Origin: Adiantum capillus-veneris
Taxonomy: Eukaryota; Streptophyta; Polypodiopsida; Polypodiales; Pteridaceae
NCBI GenBank assembly: GCA_014529385.2
Contig: CM043970.1
Span: forward strand, 41,533,279-41,597,278
Direction: 5' to 3'
DNA: 64,000 bases
A program made the translations under genes and the position numbers. Shown piece after piece: positions 48,043-59,900 of the stretch. Under the pieces are notes generated by a model. It saw only the letters and a list, made by a program, of their open reading frames with translations. It was not told where the DNA came from and did not search any database. Positions within the stretch are counted from its first letter, which is position 1. The number at the start of each line of letters is the position of its first letter.

Positions 48043-48740
48043 TTAATTTTCTTTTTTGCAAAAGGCAATTGCTTTGCCGCTACTGTTTGATATAGCCGTA
48101 GCTGTTTCTATGGAGAGGGTTGGCTTGGCCGGAATGGCCGTGGGTTGTATTGCCTTTTCTTTCCATTGGTATTTTGTTTTTGCCAGTTTTTGTAGATGTT
48201 TGGCTACTTCCTTTGTTGCCACTGTTTGGTTGCTAATTGGCCTCCACATAAGTCGACTGTCCTTTTTCAAATGCAGCTGTCTGCCTTCTGTTGTTGCTTG
48301 TACTGAAGGGAGTTCCTTTTTGCTTTTGTTTTGGTATCCAAATGCGAGTGACATTTGGGTTATGGCTGATCATTTTCTTTGGGATCCATATTTGTTTTAT
48401 GCCCTTGGTTTTTGGTTGAACTATCTGATTTGGTTGAATTCTTTTGTTGCATTGTTGTTTGTCTGCCATGTCATTTCTATCCTTCCGCATCCATACTTGT
48501 TTCCCTTGTTTTGGTAACCTAGATCTTTGTATTGCATCCGGTGACTTCGTATGTCTGTAGTTAGCATGGTTAGCTTTTACCTGTCTGTTGGTCTTGGGTA
48601 TCATGTTGTTCTTTGGTGGCATTCTTGCTTTTGGCTCTTTTTCCGATTGTATGGCTCGCAGCTAATTATTCCGGTATTGTTGAGCAAAGGCTATCACCTG
48701 TTGTTCTTGTGCATGCTGAATTTTGACTGTTTTTGCCTCT
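48043..48740 (-). pseudogene. G3 3' basic tail region with W-I-P-K motifs
   Basis: Downstream of the second retropepsin the minus strand reads Lys/Gln/Asn-rich sequence in more than one frame, with repeated KQVWMRK, KQIWIPK and TRIWIPK motifs. It could be a nucleic-acid-binding tail of the same polyprotein, now frameshifted. The plus-strand hydrophobic frames here are its shadows. Confidence 0.4.
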
Positions 48741-49213
48741 CAATCTATTTGCACATTGTATTCTTTTTGCCAAGGTTGTCCCAACATCATTGGGTGTTGT
48801 GTGTTTTCAACCTCCACCACATAGAATTTGTGTGGGTTAATATATTGATGTATTTGTACATGCAATATAGTCCATCCCAATGTTTTCAACGGTTGTGATG
48901 TACTACTTTCCAGCACTTGAGGAGTAGGATGAAGTTGACCGGTGGATTTGAGCTGTTGGTATAATCCGTAAGAGATCAAATTTTCTTGAGCTCCCGAATC
49001 AAGCAATGCTATCGATTCAACTTGATTGCTACCCACTTTGAATACAATTAATGGCTCCACTGTGTCTTCATCCAACTTCGTCATTCGAATGGCATTGATT
49101 CGCACTGGTGCTCCACTTTGTTGTTGTTGTCGGAGAAGTCTTTGTTTTGCAATGCGTTCCTTTGCTTCTGCTTGAGCTTCCTCTCGTACTCTCTGTTTTT
49201 CCTTCATTCGTTA
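48740..49213 (-). pseudogene. G3 second retropepsin-like domain, downstream of integrase
   Basis: 155 codons from ATG 49207, preceded in the same frame by TAA (49211-49213) and further open codons that connect to the integrase C-terminus after a one-base shift near 49290. A charged helix (residues 1-30) leads to VESIALLDSGAQENLIS (Asp70-Ser-Gly, the aspartic-protease active site) and MMLGQPW (~residues 141-146), the matching flap-side hydrophobic G motif. This is a complete retropepsin-like core in an unusual position, since gypsy protease normally precedes RT. It may be an extra domain acquired by this lineage. Confidence 0.7.
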
Positions 49214-50591
49214 TTTTCCTTGATGAATTTGTTGGAGCATCTCCTGTGTGAGTGGTAGATGATATTTCTTCAGTCCGGTGACATCCACTAATCCAGTTCG
49301 GCATTTCTTCACCTGCTAATGTAGCAAGCTTGACATCTCCACTTTGTGATGGATCACTAATCACAAATGGTCCAATCCCTCGCTTTTTAAGTTTCTTGGG
49401 ATGTTGCTTCAAAGTGTAAACAAGTACATAATCACCTATTTTGAACTCTTTAGTGTACACATGTTTGTCAAAAAAATCTTTTTGTCTTCTCTTTTTAGCA
49501 TAGATTGAAGCTACAGCTCTCAAGCGAAGTTCATCTAGCTTTTCAAGATCATCTATTCATGAAGAGATCTCATGCCTTGTCCATTCTAAGTATTTCGCAA
49601 CTCGTAGAGTTGGAATTAAAAACTCTATAGCATTTAGGCCAAACACCATGTTGTATGGTGTTGTTCCTATTGATGTTTTATAAGCTACCCTGTATGCGCA
49701 TAGTGTTGAGTGTAGCTGTTGATCCCAATCTGTTCTTGACTCTGACACTATTTTAGTAAGAACCGTGCATAGTGTTTTATTTGTGGCCTCAGCTTGTCCA
49801 TTTGCCTGCGGATGGTATGGAGTAGATTTCCTATCTATGACCATGAATTCCTCTAGCAGATGTTCAATGACTTCATTAAGAAAATGTGTCCCACGATCAC
49901 TGACAATTTCTATTGGTAACCCATATCGTACAAAAATATTCTCATACAAAAATTGTGCAGTGGTGCGTGCATCTGCTTTTTGTGTTTCCTTGGCTTCGAC
50001 CCATTTTGTGAGATAGTCCGTAGCCACAATGATATATTGGGTATGGGTGCGATATGCAGGGGGTGAGATAGGTCCCACAAAATCAATGCCCCATCTTGCA
50101 AATGCTCTTGCTCCCATCATTGGCCGTAGTGGAATCTCATCTCTTTTTATTGGCACCCTTGTGCGCTGACACGCGTCACAACGCTTTACAAACTCTTGAG
50201 CATCCATGTGCAATGTAGGCCACCATATACCTGTGGTTAAGACTATTTTTGTCGTCTTATTGCATGAAAAATGGCCTCCACTTATTCCGCTATGTGCATG
50301 CTCTAGAATCAGCAGGTATTCGCTTTCACTTGCACAGATTCTAAGTTGATTGTCCTTTCCTCGCTTATAGATTTGGTTCCCAATCAACTGAAAGTCACGA
50401 GCTTCCAGCTCTATAGCTTTTTTTCGTGCTCTTGTGATGTTCTCAGGGAACGTCCTGGTGGTTAAGAAATCAATGATATATTGACTCCATGCAGGTGCAA
50501 TGTTTACCTGAAACAATGTCGCGTGATCCACTGGTCGTTTGGCACTACATATAGTACAATTGGCAACATAAGAATGTGTGTTCGCATACAT
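49068..50591 (-). pseudogene. G3 integrase
   Basis: Open from 50591 to 49557 (344 codons), then a stop and a second open part to 49068. It has the zinc domain (HSGISGGHFS... CDACQRT), all three catalytic acids (GIDFVGP, VSDRGTHF, NGQAEATNK) and the C-terminal KIGDYVLVYTLKQHPKKL / GPFVI domain. The catalytic core is intact, so the family was recently active. A one-base shift near 49290 separates it from the following retropepsin-like domain. Confidence 0.9.
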
Positions 50592-50861
50592 AGTTGGCCA
50601 ATAAACCCCTAACTATTTCAGTGTTTGGTATGTTTTCACTGTTGAACAATGAAATGCACAATCCTGGACATGTGCTTCTTCAAGGTAGCACTCGAATTCT
50701 TCCGGATTTATACATAATCGTAGGATTTGGTCCGATCCTAGATGATACAGCCGTCCTGCTATCAACTGGAAGTTTTTTGTTTGTCGAATTATTTGTTGTT
50801 TGTATCTGTACTCCGTATTATCAAATCTATTTCCAAAGGAAAGAATGCTAACAATTTCCTG

Positions 50862-51954
50862 TTACCATTTGGGTATCATTTCAATGTTGAAAAGATAAGC
50901 ATCTGGTATGTCATCGTCTACTCCTTCAGGAGCTTCCCCGTTGTGTATCCTTGAAAGATGATCCGCTCGTAGTAGATGAGTTTTACCCTTTTTGACCACC
51001 ACTGTGAAGTCAAACTCTAGCAATATAATAAACCAGCGTACAATTCTCCCTGTATTGCATGGTTTATTTACCAGATACAAAAGAGCTTGTTGATCTGTAA
51101 AGACAACAAATTTTTTTGTTTGCAAATAATGCCGAAATTTCTTTACAGCATAAATCATTCCTAACCCGGCCTTCTCGTTCGGTGGTTGTGTAGTTCTTTT
51201 CCACATTGTTCAACTGTCGGCTTGCATGACATACTGGAAAATCCATTGTTCCGTCTCTAGGTTGAGCTAGAATACTCCCAATTGCATATGCAGAAGCATC
51301 AATGTGAACATGTAATATCTTTTACCAATCTGGTGCCTTCAGTACAAGTGCTGATATAAGGTTTTCCTTCAGCTTTTGGAATGAAGTTTCACACTCCTCG
51401 GTCCAATCGAAATTGACTAGCAAACGATATAGAGGTTGTGCGATAACCGTATACATGTATATGAATCTTCGATAATATCCGTTGTGTCCCATGAAGGATT
51501 GCACTTGTTTAGCATTAGTAGGCCTGGGTAGGTCTACTATGACTTTCACTTTGTCTAGGTCAGTGGTTATGCCATTTCTTGAGATAATGTGTCCTAAGAT
51601 GCGGCCTTGCTTAACCATGAATATGCACTTTTTCGGGTTAAGACAGATTCGATATGTCCTGCATTTTTCAAAGACCTTTTGCAAATGGTCAATATGTTCC
51701 TCTCGTAGAAGAGAGTGTACACAAAGATCATCCATGTAAATTTCTAAGAATATTCTTAGGTATTCTTTGAACGCGTGCGTCATTAACCTTTGGAAGGTAG
51801 CTGGGGCATTAGTTAAGCCAAACGGAATAACTCGATACGCATAAATTCCCCATTCTGTGGCAAACGCTGTTTTGTGTTTATCCTCCCTTGCTATTGCCAG
51901 TTGGTTGTATCCTGCAAACCCATCCAGAAAGGAATAAGCCCGTTTCCCGGCCAC
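50862..51954 (-). pseudogene. G3 reverse transcriptase palm/thumb and RNase H
   Basis: 51954-51322 is open for 210 codons with FLDGFAGYNQLAIA, IYMDDLCVHS (catalytic YMDD), ILGHIISRNGI and FMGHNGYYRRFI. A stop and frame change near 51210-51320 are followed by RNase H (KAGLGMIYAVKKFRHYLQTKKF, FTDQQALLYL, RADHLSR). Confidence 0.9.
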
Positions 51955-51969
51955 CCGCTCAAGTACATG

Positions 51970-52611
51970 TTATGTGATTGGCAAGGGATAATTATCCCTT
52001 ATGGTGGCTGCGTTTACCTTTTTGAGGTTTACATACACTCGCAGTTTTTCATTCTTTTTGGGAACTACCACAATGGGTGACACCCAATCTGTATGTTCGA
52101 TTTCATAGATGAATTCAGCTTCCATCAGTTTATCAATCTCTTCTTTGATTCGTTTAGCAAATGTGTCATTATATGTATAAGGACATTGTTTGCTAGGTTT
52201 TGCATCTGATTTCAAAGGAATTGTATGTTGGCATATCGATGGATCAACTCCTTTGAGGTCTTTGTAGGACCATGCAAACACATCTTTATACTTCTTGAGA
52301 ATTTGTGTTAGCCGTTCTTCTTCTTCAGGCTCTAAATCGTTTGCTATATAGACCGGCTGAGGCTTTTCACCTGGTTCTGCAAGGTCTATCCTTTTTGCAT
52401 TTTCTGGCCCATCGTAAGATTCTTGGTTGGTTCTTTCCCTGACTGGTGGTGTCATGATGATTTTTCTGTCTTGGATGGTAAATTTTCGATAGTGTGATGG
52501 TACATTCATGTTTCCCTTTTTTGACTCCCCTTTACCATCACTATCTTCTTCAGTAGTCCATATCTCACGTAAAGACCGTTTCAGTTCTTCGTATTTCTGT
52601 TTACACTCCAA
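51970..52611 (-). pseudogene. G3 reverse transcriptase fingers
   Basis: 213 open codons in the RT frame: ERLTQILKKYKDVFAWSYKDLKG, then IDKLMEAEFIYEIEHTDWVSPIVVVPKKN and VNLKKVNAATIRDNYPLP, the classic gypsy RT entry motifs. One stop separates it from the palm domain; the stretch 52612-52851 has several. Confidence 0.9.
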
Positions 52612-52851
52612 TTTGCTCTACTCTTGGTCTTTTGTTGTTTCTTTTTTTTATTTTTGGGATTTTTGTGATTTTGTTTCTGTTTTAGCTTTTCGAACCTATT
52701 TTATTTCCTCTCGCGTTCTTTCCCTTCGATCTTTTGAGAATCTTCCTGATATTTGATCTTTTACACAATCCTCTCCTTTTACAAGCATCAAATAGTGAGT
52801 TTTACCTTTTATCCTGGGCATCATGTTCTCTCTCACTTTGTTTCCTGCTCG

Positions 52852-53429
52852 TTACCTCCTATAGCGTTCCTGGTGTCTAGGGTGTTGATTAGCAAAATCA
52901 TAAAACTTGATATTCTCGGCTTTCCTTCCACGCTCACTTGAGGTGTTTGAACACTCATTATCTGCATCATCATTTTCTTCCAGATGTTCAAAGGAGTTAT
53001 AAAACTCTTCTTGTCCCGGTGGTTCTATCGTCTCATCTTCTCCTGGTATAATGTTTACCATGTAGTAGGGTAGCACATCATAGCCATCCTTATCGCAAAA
53101 TTTTATTGTTGGACTATCTGTAATGGTACAGACATCCAATGTTGCTAGTATGTGTTCCCATTCTAGAGGTTCCAAGGCATCTTCAGGGAAAGGTTCCGGA
53201 ATATACTCCTTGTCCTCAATTGCTCTTTCTAAGATGCATTCCTCTCTTCTTAAGCTTCGACAATGTGAAGCTCCGCACATCCATAGCTCTTTTTGTTGCC
53301 CTAACCATGCTGGGAGTTCCGATCCTGCTACTATAGCTGAATCCAACTCTTCCACAGGTGTTTGGTTCACATCTTTGTAACTATGGTCTTTCAGGTGTAT
53401 TTTAGTTGTTGTCTCACCATGTTTGAGGT
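52852..53429 (-). pseudogene. G3 protease-RT linker
   Basis: Codons downstream of the DNA transposon's left end (THLKHGETTTKIHLKDHSYKD onward), acidic and with no known domain. The apparent frame reaches 53598 only because it reads through the transposon end; true G3 sequence stops at the AGGT duplication (53426-53429). It continues the protease frame of 62051-62475 in register. Confidence 0.8.
53426..53429. repeat. left target-site duplication (AGGT) of the 8.6-kb transposon
   Basis: AGGT directly precedes the left TIR, and AGGT directly follows the right TIR at 62051-62054. The uninterrupted gypsy frame needs only one copy. Confidence 0.85.
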
Positions 53430-53451
53430 GGGTGGATGCATGAATAGGTGG
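53430..53451 (+). repeat. left terminal inverted repeat (22 bp)
   Basis: GGGTGGATGCATGAATAGG plus TGG; exact reverse complement of 62029-62050. Similarity does not continue inward. Confidence 0.92.
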
Positions 53452-53724
53452 CCCGGTTTTAACCGGTTGAAAGTTTCTTTTGGAGGCTTGAAATTTAGGG
53501 GGTATGAAACTGGTGTTATGGGCAAGAATTATTTGAATTAAATATTCGTGTGGAGGATACAAAATCTTGGAGGATTCAAAAACACGTGTGGAGCCCACGT
53601 CAGAACGAATGTTCAGTCGAATGTTTTCATGACTGTGACTTCTCTGTATCTTTGTGCCTTTCTCCTTCTACGCCTTTCTCAGCTCGCTCTACAGCCCCAC
53701 TGTGCACGCTGCTCATCCTTCGCT
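53452..53724 (+). promoter_or_regulatory. 5' region of the RING-like gene
   Basis: 273 bp between the TIR and the first candidate ATG. It contains the palindromes AACCGGTT (53464 area) and CACGTG (near 53584), the latter a plant G-box core. Promoter activity is inferred from position only. Confidence 0.35.
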
Positions 53725-54733
53725 ATGGATAGCAACCTAAGAAAGAGCCCAAGGAATGCAGTCCGACAGGTCTCCCCCACGAAGACCCGACATTCTCCCA
53801 CGAAGGTATGTCACCTCTCTCTGTCTCTCTCCGAGTAACAGCTCCTGGACATAGTGTTGTTCTCATTGATGTGTGCAATGCTTGTGGTGTAAGAATTCAT
53901 GATCACAATCGCTCAAGCCATGTTGTTCTATTGCCTTGTTCACATGCATACCATGCATTCTGCTATGCTCACTTGGCTGAGAAAGGAAAGTGCATGCTTA
54001 CGGATTGCCTCAGAATTATTTCTGCAGAAGACAAATCCCTTCTTAAGAAGAAGCCACTTGAACCATGCCCAAAAACAGGTGAGAAAATTGTTTCAATGGG
54101 TAATCAGGTGGTTGATTTTTGTCTTCTCTAATGTTTTTTCAGAGTCAAGCTGCTTCAGAACTACTGCCGGTAAAGACACAGGGAACGATGCAACGATGCC
54201 TGCATACAAGACACCTGTGGAGGTATTGCTTGATGAAAATGTCCCTGGTAATGCTGAGAAACCTGTTTCGGAAACAACAGAAGAAGAACAAAACTTTGAG
54301 GTAAAGGAACAGAGTACGACTGGTGCTGAAGAGAAAACCGAGAATGAGGAAGATGATGTGTTGCTAGACAACGTGCGGGTGACAAGATCAAAGACCCCGA
54401 GAAAACGAGGCCAATGTGGCAAGAGTAAGTTTTTTCATTGATTATGGCTCTAATAAGTGATCTCTTGCTGCACAACTTTCTAAAGCTGATGGTCGTGTAG
54501 ATGTCAGGCTGGAGGGAAGTCCCAAGGAGACCCTTGCTCAGCATATAAGAAAGGCAAAAAGAAAAAAAATCGAGAAGACTGGAGATGAGAATCCTGAAAT
54601 GGAGCAAAAAAGCAAGGAAGAGGAAGAGACCCAAGGGCAGCCAGAAGAGGAGATGGACATAGAAGACACTAAGGAGATGCAGAATACCGGCACAAGTTCT
54701 AACCCTAAACCCAGAGCCTGCAAAAGATTATAG
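53725..54733 (+). CDS. transposon-carried RING-like zinc-finger protein, 3-4 exons
   Basis: From ATG 53808 three exons (53808-54078, 54143-54424, 54486-54733) join in frame into a 266-codon protein through two short GT-AG introns (64 and 61 bp). The ligand pattern is C23-x2-C26, C44-x-H46-x2-H49-x2-C52, C62-x4-C67, a RING-type cross-brace spacing with an odd last pair (CX4C, normally CX2C). The C-terminal half is acidic and Lys-rich (VTRSKTPRKRG, KAKRKKIEK), ending KPRACKRL, which suggests a nuclear protein. An upstream frame from ATG 53725 (MDSNLRKSPRNAVRQ...) looks like a genuine N-terminus but joins only with a 36-bp intron or a frameshift, so the 5' end is uncertain. An E3 ubiquitin ligase role would be inference. 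Confidence 0.65.
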
Positions 54734-54923
54734 TTTGCCCCCCCATGTTTCTTTTTATGTAACCACTTCTGAAATTAATATAACTTTCTTTCCCATTCGA
54801 CTTCTCTTTCATCTTGTGCCTAATTTTTGAACATTGTGTGTTTTTATTGTATGATTTCAATCTATAGATATGTCCTAATTGCATATTTAAATTTGAGTCT
54901 TGTGTAATTTTGCATCTGCAGAT

Positions 54924-55622
54924 ATGTTTTCAGTTGAAGAATGGCGCCTTGCAGATAGGTTCAGGGCTGACAAGCAGAATGGCAGGGATGACATTCGTGC
55001 AATATGGAATTGCGTGTTGTCTCCTGCAGTGCTCGTGTTTCCTCTATGGTATAGACTAATTAAAAGAATCCCACTGATATGACCAAGGCCACCACCTCCG
55101 TTGAGCGTCCAACGTAGGGTTCTCATTTTGGACCTTAATGGATTACTACTCAAGAAATTTGATGGAAAATATGGTGAAGAATTGCCCCACTGTCCAGAAA
55201 TGTGGTATGTTGTTGAAGAGGATACACAGTTTTGGGTAAGGCCCGATGCAGAAGTGTTTCTGAATTTTTGTTTCAGATGGTTTGAAGTGTGGATATGGAG
55301 CTGCTGCGAGTTTGAGAAGCTCAAACGCACGCTAGCGACAGTGTTCCCTGACCACCACAAAAGATTCAATAGAGTGGTAAGTCAGGCGCAGTGCACAAGG
55401 GCCTCTTTTAAATTGGGCACGACAGATAAACCGGTGTTCCACAAGAATCTCGCAAATTTTCCTGACCTACCACCTGACACACTTATCTTTGATGATTTTG
55501 GATATAAGCTAATGTTTAATCCATTGGGGTTATTTCTTGTTTTTCCCAAGCTAGAAAAGCAGTCTAAAGAAGTGCGCACCTGTTTTTTGTCAACCACTAT
55601 CATAAATTGGTTGGCACACTAG
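54924..55622 (+). pseudogene. FCP1/NIF-type HAD phosphatase-like gene, in-frame TGA
   Basis: The frame runs from ATG 54924 through TGA 55080-55082 to TAG 55620. After the TGA it is a full FCP1-homology domain: RRVLILDLNGLLL (HAD motif I with the nucleophile Asp at 55131 but Asn two residues on, where FCP1/SCP phosphatases have Asp), VWIWSCCEFEKLKRTL, then KPVFHKNLANFP and LIFDDFGYKLMFNP (the DD motif). Plant members with D-x-N-G exist, so this may be a family trait that lowers activity. Such enzymes dephosphorylate RNA polymerase II CTD or other Ser/Thr sites; the substrate here is unknown. The TGA truncates the ATG-initiated product to 52 residues unless the start is internal. It lies 190 bp after the RING-like gene, same strand. 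Confidence 0.7.
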
Positions 55623-56950
<1,328 letters not shown>

Positions 56951-59900
56951 TTACAGCTCAAAAGGCATACTATTGTAGATAGACTCACTGACATCAAGTG
57001 ATATTGTATATAGTTTTGAGTTGCTGGGATGGGGTATCATGGGGATTTTGATTGCCCGAACAAGATGTGAATATATGAACACCTCTGGCTTTTTGTCCAA
57101 AAGCTCGTAGGTCTGCTCATTTATCATACGATAGTAAAACCCTTTGATAGCATAGGATCCTCACCCAATGATATTGCCCCAGTCATCTTCGGCGTGTGAA
57201 TGAAACTCTTGAATAGCTGCAGTGCATTTCACTATATAGAAATCCACTTTTTCTTCATTGTCATTTGGTGCGGGAACATCAAAATTATCACCAACAATAA
57301 GAGCTTGACTGAGGGTGTCATAGTGTCCTTCATATGCTGCATCCTCATTTATTTCGTCATCATCGTCTTCCCCTTCTTCTGTAGGCTCCAAAATAAGGTA
57401 TGTCCAGAAAGGAACGTGTGACTTGCTCACACATCTCCTCCACTTTTCCTGTTTACATGCACTACAGAAACAAGACAGTGAACGTGTTCTCAAAGAAGTT
57501 GTATCATGCTCTGAATATGCAGAAACAGAGTGCATTGAGTGGGTATTTTTTACAGCCTTCACATCCCAATTTTTTCCCCTTTCGACATCTCCCAATTCAA
57601 TCACCGAAAAAATCCTGCTTACATAACAGGCCTGGGATGCATAGGTGGCTGTAGCACCATCTGACAAGGTCCGTCTCAATAATGCCACAACATCTGTAGC
57701 ACAGTCTATCTTTGGGCAGTTTGGCTGCAATTGGTATTGAGTTAAAGACCTTTTTATCACTGCTCTCGCACCGTCGTGTTCTCCCTTACCATCTCCGGAT
57801 CCAAAAAAGTTCGAAGACATTTTCCATCCCGTAAAAACACTGTATCTGCAATTTATTCAATGGATAGAAGAAGATTAATATACTCTTGGCACGATAAAAT
57901 TACCAAAAAAAACATGTATTATAATATTAATGATGTTAGACAAGAATTTTATTACAACTTTAATGCCACTATGATAGGTCTCTATTAAAACCACCTTCAG
58001 ATAATGTTTGTTAGAACATGGTATACCTGGCAAGGAAATAGAATGGTCTTCTTGCTTTGAATTGTGAAGCTGATCCATCAGACCATACCCAATGACGTTT
58101 TATATTTAGACCAAATTGCTTTAGCCATTCCGCATGTTTCAGAAAACAGTGTTGAACAAAATGTGTGTCATGTTGCTTCTCATCTGAAATGAAGAAGTGA
58201 ATTGTCTTGTGGATGTCACCTGCATAATATAAAAATCAGAAATTATTGAAGGCTTAATACAAAAGAAATAATACTGATCTAGGGTGATGTCGTTACTTGC
58301 AATTTGGAAATATGTTATGTGCACAAAAATAGTTACTTGATTTGAATACCAGTGCATGGACTGAATCTCATTTTGTTCTTTGAAACTATAATTTTCAACA
58401 AAGTCAACAACTGACAGAACAACATCTTCTAGAAAGCTTTGTATACATTCCTTATATTGTTCTGCTTGCCATCTATACACAAAATTATGCATTATGTATT
58501 TCTTAAGATGGTCTTTGAACATGACTGAGAGATCCTGGCATGATATTTCCTTATGCGACAAGACTTTCCTTTTCTTCTTCAGACCGTCACGCGCAGTTCC
58601 TACTTCTAGTTCCTCAAAAATCTTCACCACAATCTTTTTAGCAATAAATGCAGCCTCTGCAGCACAAAAGTCTAACTTATCTGGGCCACACCTTTTACAT
58701 TGACCACTCAAGCAGACAAGGGCATGGAAGGTGGACGTATCTGATTTAGGACACAATATAGAGTCCAATAAGGCTGTTACACTCTTGATAGGGTTTTTTG
58801 GTGCCTTGCATCCACCATTGTCTTTGCATATGTTGCATTGACAATGGCAAGCTTTTCCATGCAGACCGAATACAGAACTTCGCATGTGATTTATGGCATC
58901 CTTTAGGAAGGACATTTGAACATGTGAAATGCAGCAGCAAGTATATCGGTATCTCAATTTCCGCACAAAATATGGCTTCATGTACTCAAACGCCCGCTGC
59001 CTTATTAAAATTTCAGGGTATTGTTCTTTGAAGTTGAGAAAGAGCTCCACCTACAATGAAAGACATATATGGTTAAAGAACATTGAAGAAAACTGCAGGT
59101 TTTGAGGAAAACTGTTACATTACTATAAACCAGTATTTTTATTTCAAACCACTATGTTTTTTCACTTAATTGGTTAGGTAAACCATTATATATGAACACA
59201 TGTCCTTGGTACGTACCAGTGGTATATAAGTGTCAACCAGTGAAAATGTTCTTACTGTTGATGTAAACCAGTCTTTTCATTTATAACCGGTATGTTATTT
59301 ACCTAACCAGTACAAGTGACCACTTAACCACGATGTATACCAGTGATAAATAAGTGTTAAAAAGAATGAACACATGCCCTTGGTACATACCAGTGGTATA
59401 TAAGTGTCAACCAGTTCAAATGTTCTTACTGTTGATGTAAACCAGTTTTTTCATTTAAAACCGGTATGTTATTTACCTAACCAGTACATGTGAGCACTTA
59501 CCCATGATGTGTACCAGTGAAAAATAAGGGTTAAAAAAATGAACACATGTCCTTGGTACATACCAGTGGTATATAAGTGTCAACCAGTTCAAATGTTCTG
59601 ACTGCTGATGTAAACCAGTCTTTTCATTTAAAACCGGTATGTTATTTACGTAACCAGTACATGTGAGCACTTAACCACGATGTATACCAGTGAGAAATAA
59701 GTGTTAAAGAAAATGAACACATGTCATTGGTATGTACCAGTGGTATATAAGTGTCAACCAGTGCAAATGTTCTTACTGCTGATGTAACCCAGTCTTTTCA
59801 TTTAAAACCGGTATGTTATTTACCTAACCAGTACATGTGAGCACTTACCCATGATGTGTACCAGTGAAAAATAAGGGTTAAAAAAATGAACACATGTCCT

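Noticed and set aside
48056-48898. Plus-strand hydrophobic frames resembling membrane proteins (153 and 115 codons)
   Set aside because: Antisense shadows of the Lys/Gln-rich G3 tail and retropepsin region; AT-rich complement of basic codons gives Phe/Leu runs.
53430-53598. N-terminal extension of the G3 linker frame (GPPIHAST...)
   Set aside because: Reads through the transposon's left TIR; the true gypsy sequence ends at 53429.
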